From Streptomyces sp. NBC_01314 (GTDB taxonomy: Bacteria > Actinomycetota > Actinomycetes > Streptomycetales > Streptomycetaceae): 64,000 nt of DNA. The translations under genes and the position numbers were made by a program. The notes below the pieces were generated by a model. That model was given only the letters and a program-made list of their open reading frames with translations, was not told where the DNA came from and did not search any database. Below, piece after piece: positions 25,704-34,012 of the stretch (within the stretch, counting starts at the first letter, position 1; each line of letters opens with the position of its first letter). The stretch is from the NCBI RefSeq assembly GCF_041435215.1, contig NZ_CP108394.1:6200001-6264000 (forward strand). Reading direction: 5' to 3'.

Positions 25704-26834
25704 ATGGATCTCACTCACAGCCCGGCGGAGGAGGAGTTCCGGGCGCGGCTGCGGGAGTGGCTGGCGAAGGTGCTCCCCACGCTGCCGCCGAAGCCGTCGC
25801 CCGACGACTGGCCGGGACGGCGCGCGTACGACCTCGGCTGGCAGCGGATGCTGTACGACGCCGGGTACGCCGACGTCCACTGGGACGCCTCGCCGACCAT
25901 GCGGCTGATCTTCCTGGAGGAGACCGAGAGGGCGGGCGCCCCGTACGTGGGCGCCGGCTTCGTGGGACTGCTGCACGCGGGGCCCACCATCGCGGCCGAG
26001 GGCACCGCCGAGCAGCGGGCGCGCTGGCTGCCGCCGATCCTGCGCGGTGAGGAGGTCTGGTGCCAGGGCTTCAGCGAGCCGGACGCCGGGTCCGACCTGG
26101 CGGCGCTGCGCACGCGGGCGCGGAGGGACGGCGACGAGTACGTGGTGACGGGGTCGAAGATCTGGACCTCGCACGCCGAAGTCGCCGACTGGTGCGAGCT
26201 GTTGGTGCGCACGGACGCGGAGGCGCCGAAGCACCGGGGCATCTCCTGGCTGGCGATGCCCATGGACACGCCCGGCGTGACCGTACGGCCCCTGCGCACC
26301 CTCGCCGGCTCCACCGAGTTCGCCGAGGTCTTCCTCGACGAGGTGCGGGTGCCGGTCGCCAACCGGGTGGGGGAGGAGAACGACGGCTGGCGCGTGACCA
26401 TGGTGACGCTGTCGTTCGAGCGCGGGACCGCGTTCGTGGGTGAAGTGGTGGCGTGCCGACGGGCGTTGGGGGAGGTCGCGCGGGAGGCGCGGGCGAACGG
26501 GCGCTGGGACGACTCCGTCGTGCGGCGGCGGCTGGGGCGGCTGAACGCGGAGTTCCGGACGCTGTGGCGGCTCACGCAGTGGAACGTGAGCGCGGCGGAG
26601 TCCTCCGGAGGGGTGCCGGGGGTGGGGGGTTCGGTTTTCAAACTGAGGTACTCGCGCGCGCGGCAGGAGTTGTACGACGTGGCGGCGGATGTCCTGGGGC
26701 CCGACGCGCTCGATCTCGGGCGGGGATGGGTTCTTGATCGGCTCAGTTCGTTGTCGTACACGATCGCCGCGGGGACGTCCGAGATTCAGCGGAACATCGT
26801 GGGTGAGCGGATCTTGGGGTTGCCGAAGGGGTGA
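25704..26834 (+). CDS. Acyl-CoA dehydrogenase, larger subunit type
   Basis: 376 residues, ATG 25704 after AAGGGG. It has the full three-part acyl-CoA dehydrogenase fold: FSEPDAGSDLA (about 120-130, FAD contact), WTSHAEVADW, and the C-terminal GTSEIQRNIVGERILGLP. At the place of the common catalytic Glu (YEGT in medium-chain enzymes) the sequence is IAAGT, so another Glu or a partner subunit must provide the base. That, and the shorter dehydrogenase gene following 134 bases later, suggest a heteromeric alpha/beta enzyme like the FadE pairs that desaturate sterol side-chain CoA esters. Confidence 0.88.
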   Translation: MDLTHSPAEEEFRARLREWLAKVLPTLPPKPSPDDWPGRRAYDLGWQRMLYDAGYADVHWDASPTMRLIFLEETERAGAPYVGAGFVGLLHAGPTIAAEGTAEQRARWLPPILRGEEVWCQGFSEPDAGSDLAALRTRARRDGDEYVVTGSKIWTSHAEVADWCELLVRTDAEAPKHRGISWLAMPMDTPGVTVRPLRTLAGSTEFAEVFLDEVRVPVANRVGEENDGWRVTMVTLSFERGTAFVGEVVACRRALGEVAREARANGRWDDSVVRRRLGRLNAEFRTLWRLTQWNVSAAESSGGVPGVGGSVFKLRYSRARQELYDVAADVLGPDALDLGRGWVLDRLSSLSYTIAAGTSEIQRNIVGERILGLPKG

Positions 26835-26896
26835 CGTGGGGTTCGGGGGCGCCTCATGGGTGGGGGTGTTGTGGGTGTCCGGCCGCGGGTTGTTCC

Positions 26897-26930
26897 TGGC
26901 TGGTCGCGCGATTCCCCGCGCCCCTGAGAA
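26897..26930. repeat. Dispersed Streptomyces intergenic repeat, copy 2
   Basis: GGCTGGTCGCGCGATTCCCC then GCGCCCCTGAGAAG, in the gap between the two dehydrogenase genes. Same family as 13614, 29091 and 31590. Confidence 0.65.
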
Positions 26931-26968
26931 GCAGGTCGTGCTCGGTGTTGACGAGGGGCTGTTGGCGT

Positions 26969-27853
26969 ATGCGGTTTCAACTCACTGAGGATCAGCGGGC
27001 CTTGCGGGACGGCGTACGGGGCCTGTTGGCGCGGCGCTTCGGCGCGGAGGCGTTGCGGGCGGCCGTCGACCGGCCCGGACTGGACCGGGGGCTCTGGCGG
27101 GAGCTGGGTGCGGCGGGGTTCTTCTCGCTCTGTCTGTCCGAGGCGGAGGGCGGGGTCGGACTCGGGCTGCCGGAGGCGGTGCTGGTGTTCGAGGAGGCCG
27201 GGCGGGCGCTGTTGCCGGGGCCGCTGGTGGCCACGCACCTCGCGGCGGGGGAGATACCGGGGGCGGCGACCGGGGAGGTCGTCGTGACCGCCGTCGGGGG
27301 TGGGGGACTGGTGGAGTGGCTGGACGAGGCGGACGTGGTGGTGGGGGAGGCCGGCGAGGCCGTGGAGCTGCGGTCCGTCGATCCGTTGACGCCGCTGCAC
27401 CGGGTGCCGGGGGCCGACTCCTCCGTCCGCCCTGATGATCTCTTCGTGCTGCTCACAGCCGCCGAGCAGTTGGGGACGGCGGTTCGGGCCTGCGAGGCCG
27501 CGGTGCAACACGCCCGGACACGGGAGCAGTTCGGTCGACCGGTCGGGGCCTTCCAGGCGGTCAAGCATTTGTGCGCCGAACTGTTGGTGCGGGTGGAGGT
27601 GGCGCGGGCGGCGGTGTACGCGGCGGCTGTGACCGCCGATCCCGTGGACATCGCGGCTGCCCGGCTGCTCGCCGACGAGGCGGCGGTGCGCGGGGCCCGC
27701 GACTGTCTCCAGGTGCACGGCGGCATGGGGTTCACCTGGGAGGCCGACGTACATCTGTGTCTGAAGCGGGCGTGGGTACGGGCGGAACGTGGCGGATCGA
27801 TCACGCAGAGTGAGGAGTTGTTGGCGGGAGAACTGCTGATCGAGGCGGGTTGA
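26969..27853 (+). CDS. Acyl-CoA dehydrogenase, shortened partner subunit
   Basis: 294 residues from ATG 26969 (GAGGGG upstream), about 80 fewer than a normal acyl-CoA dehydrogenase. The N-terminal helical part (MRFQLTEDQRALRDGVRG) and C-terminal bundle (ARTREQFGRPVGAFQAVKH; LQVHGGMGFTWEADVHLCLKR) are intact, while the middle beta domain is largely missing. Such reduced subunits are known from alpha/beta enzymes where only one subunit binds FAD. Co-transcription with the preceding gene supports that reading. The frame is open to 26831 but that part is intergenic repeat. Confidence 0.85.
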   Translation: MRFQLTEDQRALRDGVRGLLARRFGAEALRAAVDRPGLDRGLWRELGAAGFFSLCLSEAEGGVGLGLPEAVLVFEEAGRALLPGPLVATHLAAGEIPGAATGEVVVTAVGGGGLVEWLDEADVVVGEAGEAVELRSVDPLTPLHRVPGADSSVRPDDLFVLLTAAEQLGTAVRACEAAVQHARTREQFGRPVGAFQAVKHLCAELLVRVEVARAAVYAAAVTADPVDIAAARLLADEAAVRGARDCLQVHGGMGFTWEADVHLCLKRAWVRAERGGSITQSEELLAGELLIEAG

Positions 27854-28367
27854 CCGCGCTGACCAGGAGAGGAACGGAAATGTGTGGCAGGGTCCCGGCT
27901 GAATGTCGCGGAACGTGGCATACCGGAATTACCGAGCGTTGATACCGGGTTGTGTCCTAGGTGTGACTTGTCACGGCCTGGAGTCGGAGTCCCGCTCCGG
28001 TACCTTCTGGTGGATGCGAGTGGTTCCGAGGTCGAGCCGAGCCGGTGTTGCCCCTGTGGCGGCCCCGGATCCGGCGGTGCGCGGCGCTCGTGAAGTGGGC
28101 CGGAGTCCCGTCGCTCCGGTCTGTTCGACTCCCCGCGACGAGCGTCGCACAGTATGCCGTATGCGTACTCCTTCGCGCTGGAATATGCCCGAAGCGCTTG
28201 TTGGGGTGACTGTACGTCAACCATGCTGTCTTGTAAGGGGATCACGTTCCGTGATCCCGGTGCCGACGGTGTCGATGACGGTGGCGTCGGCCAGGCAGCA
28301 GATGACCACGATCGTGGCCCCTGAGGGGCGTGCGGCGATGTGTCCGCCGGTTCGGATGGTGTGAGCG
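27854..28367. other. Intergenic region before the HATPase gene
   Basis: 514 bases with no convincing gene (short frames here lack coding bias). It carries a small repeat GTGACTTGTCAC (27963-27974) and the strong palindrome at 28238-28258. Confidence 0.5.
28238..28258. promoter_or_regulatory. Perfect palindrome upstream of HATPase gene
   Basis: GGGATCACG-TTC-CGTGATCCC: nine-bp arms, 110 bases before the HATPase start. Size and spacing look like an operator for a dimeric regulator; a terminator for the dehydrogenase operon is the alternative. Confidence 0.45.
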
Positions 28368-28943
28368 GTGCAGGTGCTTCAAGTGCAGCTGGAGATCCGG
28401 CCCGACCCCACAGAGGTGGGTCGCGCACGGAGATGGGCCCGTTCACGGCTCGCCGGGTCCGGGATAGGAGACGACGAGCCACTCGCCGAGACGCTGATCC
28501 TCCTCGTCTCCGAGCTGGTCACCAACGCGGTTGTCCACACCGGCCGTCCGGCCGTGCTGCGGCTGCTGCTGTCCTGCCTTCGTGACGGTGCGATCGGCAT
28601 GGTCCGCCTCGAGGTCGCCGACACCAGCGCGTGTCCGCCGACGCCGCGGTGCGCCGACGGCGACGAGACGGGCGGGCGAGGCCTCGCCCTCGTCGAGGTC
28701 CTCGCGGACCGCTGGGGCTGGTCCTACGAGGGTGTCGGCAAACGCATCTGGTGCGAGCTCGACCGGGTGGTGCCCGGGGTGACCGGCGCGGTGGGTGTCT
28801 CGGGGGCGTCGGGTGGCGCGCCGGGTGCGGGGAACGGCGTCGTGACACCGGCGGTCTACCCGGCGTGCGGTGCGGTGACCGGGGTCGCCGCGGTCGCCCG
28901 GGAGAGCCTGGCGCGCGAGGGATTGGCGTACGAGTCGGTCTAG
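28368..28943 (+). CDS. ATP-binding protein, anti-sigma-kinase-like HATPase
   Basis: 191 residues from GTG 28368. Residues 10-135 form the GHKL/SpoIIAB-RsbW-type ATPase: ETLILLVSELVTNAVVHTG (N-box), VEVAD-type box and GGRGLALVEVLADRWGW (G-box). In Streptomyces such small kinases bind sigma factors or phosphorylate STAS proteins. The last 55 residues are a Gly/Ala-rich tail without fold. No cognate partner gene is adjacent; the STAS gene at 21536 is the nearest. It sits inside the catabolic island without an operator, so it is likely unrelated to the pathway. Confidence 0.85.
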   Translation: MQVLQVQLEIRPDPTEVGRARRWARSRLAGSGIGDDEPLAETLILLVSELVTNAVVHTGRPAVLRLLLSCLRDGAIGMVRLEVADTSACPPTPRCADGDETGGRGLALVEVLADRWGWSYEGVGKRIWCELDRVVPGVTGAVGVSGASGGAPGAGNGVVTPAVYPACGAVTGVAAVARESLAREGLAYESV

Positions 28944-29052
28944 GACCGGAGTTCCCGGCGGGCCGGAGGTGCGGCGGGCCGGGAGTCGGTTCCGCTGCTC
29001 GGCGGCGACGAGGTGCCGCCGCGCCCACCCCTGCCGCCCCAGCGGCGTGATT

Positions 29053-29074
29053 GCCCTCAGCCGGCGCTGAGGGC
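29053..29074. terminator. Hairpin, likely terminator
   Basis: GCCCTCAGC, CGGC, GCTGAGGGC: perfect 9-bp stem. Lies between the HATPase and convergent cyclase genes and may stop either. Confidence 0.65.
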
Positions 29075-29090
29075 GGCGCCGGGGTGCGCT

Positions 29091-29125
29091 CCTTCAGCGG
29101 CGCGGGGAACCGCGCGATCAGCCGC
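29091..29125. repeat. Dispersed Streptomyces intergenic repeat, copy 3
   Basis: CCTTCAGCGGCGCGGGGAAC then CGCGCGATCAGCC; same element as at 13614, 26897 and 31590. Confidence 0.65.
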
Positions 29126-29574
29126 GTACGGCCTGGGGGCGCACGACATCGCGTACCTCCGACGCAGGGGCGCACAGCCGGGCGGGATTCGCGCCGCACG
29201 AGCCTGCGCGCGAGCGCACGGCGTTGGACGGGCGGCCGGTGGTGGCCGAACCGCGCGCCGGGACGTGCTTCCGTACGCACCGCCGCGACGACGGTTTCGC
29301 CTGACTGGTCCCCGAACGGGTGTTGACGTGTCGTGTCCGTTTGATCACGCTTGTGTTCAGCGATTCGCCGCGAGGGGACGACGAGGGTTTCGATGACGGA
29401 AGCCCTCGACGAGCGTGGGTCGCGTTTCGGCGTCGACTCCCGACAGGGCCCGCAGGGCGGGGCGGGGTGCGGGGGTGCGTCGAAGCCGGATGGTGGCGCG
29501 CGGTGCCGTGCTCGGGGCGGGCGACGGCGCGCCGCCGCCGGCCGACTCGGTGCCCTCGGGGGCCCTCAGGGGGC

Positions 29575-30516
29575 CTACAGGATGGCGATCGGTGCCACCG
29601 GTGTGCCCGTGGCGCCGACGAACGGCTCGGGCATGGCCGAGAGCAGGAAGTCGTACCGCCCAAGTTTTCCACAGGCTGTGGACAACTCTTCGAGATTCCA
29701 GTTCTGTCCCTGCGGCATGCCCATCTCGACCAGGTCGAGCGCGTGCACCGGCAGCCACAGGTCCTCGATCTCCGGCGGGAAGATCTCGAACGTCAGGGTG
29801 TCATTGGCGACGGCCGCGACATCACGCGCGTGGAACCACTCCGGGGTGCGGAGCGAGAGCCCCGGCGACGGGAACGCGTACGCGTGCTTGTCGCCGGTGA
29901 GGTAGGTCCGGATCTGCCCGGTGCGGACGAGGACGATGTCACCCGCGCGGACCCGGGTGCCCGCCAACTCCTCGGCCGCGTCCAGGTCTTCGGGGGTGAC
30001 CGCGTGGTTGCCGGGGAGGCGGTCGTCGCCGAGGCCCAGGGCGCGCGGGATGTCCAGAAGGACGCCGCGCGAGACGATGTGCCGCGCCTTGTCGATGCCG
30101 GCGAAGGCCGCGCCGCCGTGCGGGGTGATGGTGGCGGCCGGGCGGCCGTTGTAGATCCGGCCCGAGTGCGAGACATGCGTGAGCGCGTCCCAGTGGGTCG
30201 CCGCCTGGAGCCCCATCGTCACCGCGTCGTCGCTGCACGCGACCGTGCCCGGACCGAAGATCTCCTGGTTGATCTGCACCATCGCGTGCAGCGGGTTCAC
30301 CCTGCCCGGCATCATCCCCGTCTGCACGCCGTCCTGTTGGAGGGGCAGCGCGAGCGGCACGCGGCGACCGGAGCGGACCGAGGCGGCGGCCTCCCGCACG
30401 ACCTCGTCGGTGATCAGGTTGAGGGTGCCGATCTCGTCGTCCGCCCCCCAACGCCCCCAGTTGTTCACGCGCTTGGCGATCTCCGTGAACGCTGCGAACT
30501 CCGTGGGTGATGACAT
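29575..30516 (-). CDS. Cyclase-family protein (kynurenine formamidase-like fold)
   Basis: 313 residues. The metal-binding motif THWDALTHVSH (about 108-118) corresponds to the HxGTHxDxxxH signature of the cyclase/KynB superfamily, so a manganese- or zinc-dependent hydrolase is expected. Members hydrolyse amides, esters or lactones, including ring-opening steps. The gene shares a divergent promoter with the SDR gene, which carries two adjacent operators, so it belongs to the regulon. It may act on a lactone or cyclic intermediate; substrate unknown. ATG 30516 follows GGGGAGGCCC. Confidence 0.85.
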   Translation of the reverse strand: MSSPTEFAAFTEIAKRVNNWGRWGADDEIGTLNLITDEVVREAAASVRSGRRVPLALPLQQDGVQTGMMPGRVNPLHAMVQINQEIFGPGTVACSDDAVTMGLQAATHWDALTHVSHSGRIYNGRPAATITPHGGAAFAGIDKARHIVSRGVLLDIPRALGLGDDRLPGNHAVTPEDLDAAEELAGTRVRAGDIVLVRTGQIRTYLTGDKHAYAFPSPGLSLRTPEWFHARDVAAVANDTLTFEIFPPEIEDLWLPVHALDLVEMGMPQGQNWNLEELSTACGKLGRYDFLLSAMPEPFVGATGTPVAPIAIL

Positions 30517-30580
30517 CGGGCCTCCCCGGGGCTTGTGGTGGCGTATCCGACGGGTCGTAGAATCGCCGTGCGGGGCGAAT

Positions 30581-30595
30581 CTAACGACCCGTCAG
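30581..30595. promoter_or_regulatory. TetR-type operator, site 3
   Basis: CTAACG-ACC-CGTCAG. Directly abuts site 4, giving a 30-bp double operator between the cyclase and SDR genes. Confidence 0.7.
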
Positions 30596-30610
30596 CTAAC
30601 GGTCCGTCAG
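30596..30610. promoter_or_regulatory. TetR-type operator, site 4
   Basis: CTAACG-GTC-CGTCAG, head-to-tail with site 3 and 28 bases before the SDR start codon. Confidence 0.7.
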
Positions 30611-30637
30611 AAACTGCGATGAGGGGAAGGGGCCGGG

Positions 30638-31549
30638 GTGGGAAACTTCTTGGCAGGCAAGGTCGTCGCCGTCACCGGAGCGGGGCGGGGGATCGGCCGT
30701 GCGGTCGCTCTCGGCGCCGCCGCCGAGGGCGCGCGGGTCGTCGTCAACGACTACGGCGTCTCCGTGGACGGCTCCGAACCCACCAGTTCCGTCGCCGAGA
30801 CCGTCGTCAAGGAGATCGAGGCGGCCGGGGGCGAGGCGGTCGCCGTCGCCGACGACATCTCCACGATGGCCGGCGGACAGCGGGTCGTGGACGCGGCGGT
30901 CGAGACGTACGGGCGGATCGACGGGGTCGTGTGCGTCGCCGGGATCCTGCGGGAGCGGATGCTGTTCAACATGGCCGAGGACGAGTGGGATCCGGTGATC
31001 GCCACGCATCTGAAGGGCACGTTCACGGTGTTCCGGGCCGCGTCCGCCATCATGCGGAAGCAGCGGGCGGGGACCCTGATCGGGTTCACGAGCGGCAACC
31101 ACCAGGGGTCCGTCTCCCAGGCCAACTACAGCGCGGCCAAGGGCGGGATCATCTCGCTGGTGCGCAGCGCCGCGCTGGGCCTGCACCGGTACGGGGTGAC
31201 CGCGAACGCGGTGGCGCCCGTCGCGCGTACGCGGATGTCCGCCGGTGTCCCGATGGAGCTGACCGAGATCGGTGAGCCGGAGGATGTGGCCGCGTTCGTG
31301 GTGTATCTGCTGTCGGACCGGGCTCGGGAGGAGCGGATCACGGGGCAGGTGTACACGGTCGCCGGGCCGAAGATCGCGGTGTGGGCGCAGCCGCGGGAGC
31401 TGCGCTCGGCGTACGCGGAGGAGGGCTGGACGCCGGAGAGGATCGCGGAGGTTCTGCCGGGGGCGGTGGGGGTGGACCCGATGCCGATGCTGGAGCGGGT
31501 GGAGGGGATGGCGCGGGCGGCGGCGACTGGGGAGCGGCCGAACGCCTAA
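30638..31549 (+). CDS. Short-chain dehydrogenase/reductase
   Basis: 303 residues from GTG 30638 (AGGGGAAGGGG upstream). NAD(P) site TGAGRGIG (about 13-20), NNAG-like VAGIL and catalytic YSAAK (about 166-170). The usual catalytic Ser position, counted back from Tyr, falls on Thr in GFTSGNHQG, with Ser next to it, so the active site is slightly unusual. It would interconvert a hydroxyl and keto group on an acyl-CoA, as 3-hydroxyacyl-CoA or steroid hydroxy dehydrogenases do. It begins an operon-like run with the next dehydrogenases, separated by a hairpin (31590). Confidence 0.88.
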   Translation: MGNFLAGKVVAVTGAGRGIGRAVALGAAAEGARVVVNDYGVSVDGSEPTSSVAETVVKEIEAAGGEAVAVADDISTMAGGQRVVDAAVETYGRIDGVVCVAGILRERMLFNMAEDEWDPVIATHLKGTFTVFRAASAIMRKQRAGTLIGFTSGNHQGSVSQANYSAAKGGIISLVRSAALGLHRYGVTANAVAPVARTRMSAGVPMELTEIGEPEDVAAFVVYLLSDRAREERITGQVYTVAGPKIAVWAQPRELRSAYAEEGWTPERIAEVLPGAVGVDPMPMLERVEGMARAAATGERPNA

Positions 31550-31589
31550 GAGGGTGGGTGTTTCGGTTCGTTGGCGGGTGGGGTGGTGT

Positions 31590-31665
31590 GTGGTTGCTCG
31601 CGCAGTTCCTCGCAGCCCCTGAAAGGCAGGGGCTGCGCCCCGTGAACCGCGCGACCAGCCCCCAC
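31590..31665. repeat. Large imperfect hairpin containing dispersed repeat, copy 4
   Basis: An inner perfect stem GCAGCCCCTG (31612-31621), loop AAAGG, CAGGGGCTGC (31627-31636) is flanked by inverted halves GGTTGCTCGCGCAGTTC and GAACCGCGCGACCAGCC. Two copies of the dispersed element facing each other; acts as a likely attenuator or terminator between SDR and dehydrogenase genes. Confidence 0.7.
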
Positions 31666-31694
31666 TCACCTGCAGCCGACAAACGGGAGGTGGC

Positions 31695-32918
31695 ATGGAC
31701 TTCGGGTTCAGTGACGAGGACGAGGCGTTCCGGGCGGACGTGCGGGTGTGGCTGGGGGCGCACGCCGGGGTGCGGGAGGACCGGCGGGCCTGGGAACGGA
31801 CCCTCGGAGCCGCCGGGTGGATCGGGCTCGGGTGGGGTGAGGGGGGTTACGGGAATCGGACCGCCTCGCTCACTCAGCAGGTCGTGTGGGCCGAGGAGTA
31901 CGCCCGGGCCGGGCTGCCCGCGCGGTCGGGGCACATCGGCGAGAAGCTGTTGGCGCCGACCCTGATCGCGTACGGAAGCGCGGAGCAGAAGCGGCGGTTC
32001 CTGCCGGCGGTCGCGCGCGGCGACGAACTCTGGTGCCAGGGCTACAGCGAACCCGGTGCCGGGTCGGATCTCGCCGGGGTGCGGACGAGGGCGGAGTGTG
32101 CGGGGGACGGGTCGTACCGGATCACCGGGCAGAAGATCTGGACCTCGCTGGCCCATGAGGCCGATTGGTGCTTCGTGCTGGCCCGTACCGAGGCGGGGTC
32201 CGCACGCCACCACGGGCTGTCGCTGCTGCTCGTGCCCATGGACCAGCCGGGGCGGATCGAGGTGCGCCCGATCCGGCAGATGACGGGCACGAGCGAGTTC
32301 AACGAGGTGTTCTTCGACGGGGCGCACGCCCGCGCGGAGCACGTCGTCGGGGGCGAGGGGAACGGCTGGCGGGTCGCCATGGGTCTCCTCGGCTTCGAGC
32401 GGGGGGTGTCGACCCTCGCCCAGCAGATCGGGTTCGAGCAGGAGTTGGGGGACGTCGTACGGGCTGCCGTGGACAGCGGGGCGGTTGACGATCCCGTCGT
32501 ACGCGACCGTCTCGTACGGCAGTGGGCCGAGCTGCGGGTGATGCGGTGGAACGCCCTGCGGACACTGGGAGGTCCGGAGGGTGGTCCGGGGTCCGGCTCG
32601 GGGTCTGGGTCTGGGTCCGGGTCTGGGTCCGGCTCGGGGGGCGGGGGCGCGGAGGCCGGCGCGCCGAGTGTGGCCAAGTTGCTGTGGGGGCGGTGGCATC
32701 GGCGGCTCGGGGAGCTGGCCATGGAGGTGCGGGGCGCGGGGGCGGTGGTGGGGCCGCGCGAGTGGTCGGCGCAGGAGCCGTACGAACTGGAGCCGTTCCA
32801 GCAACTGTTCCTGTTCAGCCGGGCCGACACCATCTACGGCGGTTCGGACGAGGTGCAGCGCACGATCATCGCCGAGCGGGTGCTCGGTCTGCCGAGGGAG
32901 CCGAGAGGCGAGGGGTGA
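31695..32918 (+). CDS. Acyl-CoA dehydrogenase with a Ser-Gly repeat
   Basis: 407 residues, ATG 31695 after GGGAGGTGGC. It has the complete fold: YSEPGAGSDLAG (about 117-128), WTSLAHEADW and the C-terminal YGGSDEVQRTIIAERVLGLP. The usual base position reads YGGS, without Glu, as in FadE-type enzymes that use another Glu or a partner. Residues about 298-318 are a GSGSGSG repeat encoded by alternating GGGTCT/GGGTCC triplet pairs, inserted before the last helical bundle; it is in frame and probably a flexible loop. Upstream lies the SDR, downstream the overlapping zinc dehydrogenase, all likely co-transcribed. Confidence 0.87.
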   Translation: MDFGFSDEDEAFRADVRVWLGAHAGVREDRRAWERTLGAAGWIGLGWGEGGYGNRTASLTQQVVWAEEYARAGLPARSGHIGEKLLAPTLIAYGSAEQKRRFLPAVARGDELWCQGYSEPGAGSDLAGVRTRAECAGDGSYRITGQKIWTSLAHEADWCFVLARTEAGSARHHGLSLLLVPMDQPGRIEVRPIRQMTGTSEFNEVFFDGAHARAEHVVGGEGNGWRVAMGLLGFERGVSTLAQQIGFEQELGDVVRAAVDSGAVDDPVVRDRLVRQWAELRVMRWNALRTLGGPEGGPGSGSGSGSGSGSGSGSGGGGAEAGAPSVAKLLWGRWHRRLGELAMEVRGAGAVVGPREWSAQEPYELEPFQQLFLFSRADTIYGGSDEVQRTIIAERVLGLPREPRGEG

Positions 32919-33973
32919 AGACCATGCGCGGAGTGGTGTTCGACGGGAAGCGGGCCGAGGTCGTCGACGATCTGGTCGTGCGGGAGCCGGGGCCCGGTGA
33001 GGTGCTGGTGGCCGTCTCGGCCGCCGGGCTCTGCCACAGCGACCTGTCGGTGGTGGACGGGACGATTCCGTTTCCGGTTCCGGTGGTGTTGGGACACGAG
33101 GGTGCGGGGGTCGTCGAAGCGGTGGGCGCGGGGGTCGGGCATGTCCGGTCAGGGGACCATGTGGCCCTGTCCACCCTCGCCAACTGCGGGGCCTGCGCCG
33201 ACTGCGACCGGGGGCGGCCGACCATGTGCCGTAGGGCGATCGGGCGGCCCACACGGCCGTTCTCGCGGGGCGGGCGGGAGCTGTTCCAGTTCGCCGCGAA
33301 CTCCGCCTTCGCGGAGAAGACCGTGGTCAAGGCCGTGCAGGCCGTACGGATACCGAAGGACGTCCCGCTGACCTCCGCCGCGCTGATCGGGTGCGGGGTG
33401 CTGACCGGCGTGGGTGCGGTCCTCAACCGGGCGCGCGTCGACCGGGGGGACGGTGTCGTCGTGATCGGGGCCGGGGGGATCGGGCTCAACGTCGTCCAGG
33501 GCGCGCGGATCGCGGGGGCGACGCGGATCGTCGCCGTGGACGCCAATCCGGAGAAGGAGGCGGTGGCGCGGCGGTTCGGGGCCACGCACTTCCTCACCTC
33601 CGTGGACGGCGTACGGGACATCCTCCCCACGGGCGCCGACCACGCCTTCGAGTGCGTCGGCCGCGTCGAACTCATCCGCCAGGCCGTCGACCTGCTGGAC
33701 CGGCACGGCCAGGCGGTACTGCTGGGGGTACCGGCCGCGACCGCCGAGGCGTCCTTCCTCGTCTCCTCCCTCTACCTGGACAAGTCGATCCTGGGATGCC
33801 GCTACGGCTCCTCGCGACCGCAGCGGGACATCGCGCTCTACGCCGAGCTGTACCGGGAGGGCCGCCTTCTCCTGGACGAGCTGGTCACGGCCACGTATCC
33901 GGTGGAGGACTTCGCGAAGGCGGCGGAGGACGCGGGAGAGGGGCGGGTGGCGAGGGCGGTGCTCACCTTCTAG
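32915..33973 (+). CDS. Zinc-dependent alcohol dehydrogenase (MDR family)
   Basis: 352 residues from GTG 32915, overlapping the previous TGA (GTGA); ATG 32924 is alternative. Catalytic zinc ligands appear in AGLCHSDLS and GHEGAG, structural zinc cysteines in CGACADCDRGRPTMC, and the NAD site in GAGGIGLN (about 175-182). It oxidises a primary or secondary alcohol, or a hydroxy-acyl intermediate, using NAD. Coupling with the dehydrogenase gene places it in the catabolic operon. The stop codon TAG lies inside the 14-bp repeat 33971-34012. Confidence 0.9.
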   Translation: MKTMRGVVFDGKRAEVVDDLVVREPGPGEVLVAVSAAGLCHSDLSVVDGTIPFPVPVVLGHEGAGVVEAVGAGVGHVRSGDHVALSTLANCGACADCDRGRPTMCRRAIGRPTRPFSRGGRELFQFAANSAFAEKTVVKAVQAVRIPKDVPLTSAALIGCGVLTGVGAVLNRARVDRGDGVVVIGAGGIGLNVVQGARIAGATRIVAVDANPEKEAVARRFGATHFLTSVDGVRDILPTGADHAFECVGRVELIRQAVDLLDRHGQAVLLGVPAATAEASFLVSSLYLDKSILGCRYGSSRPQRDIALYAELYREGRLLLDELVTATYPVEDFAKAAEDAGEGRVARAVLTF

Positions 33974-34012
33974 ACCACCGGTTCTGGACCACCGGTTCTA
34001 GACCACCGGCCG
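33971..34012. repeat. Three tandem 14-bp repeats spanning convergent stop codons
   Basis: Units T(A/G)GACCACCGGTTC at 33971, 33985 and 33999. Unit 1 supplies the TAG stop of the zinc dehydrogenase gene, and units 2/3 supply the stop of the convergent regulator gene. Confidence 0.85.

Larger units (their letters stand above)
28944..29574. other. Intergenic region before the cyclase gene
   Basis: 631 bases without a supported gene. It contains hairpin 29053-29074, a copy of the dispersed repeat (29091-29125) and short unrelated frames with no coding bias. Confidence 0.5.

Noticed and set aside
29655..29690. DnaA-box-like TTTTCCACAGGCTGTGGAC
   Set aside because: Lies within the cyclase coding region, is a single site, and no dnaA, dif or repeat cluster is near.
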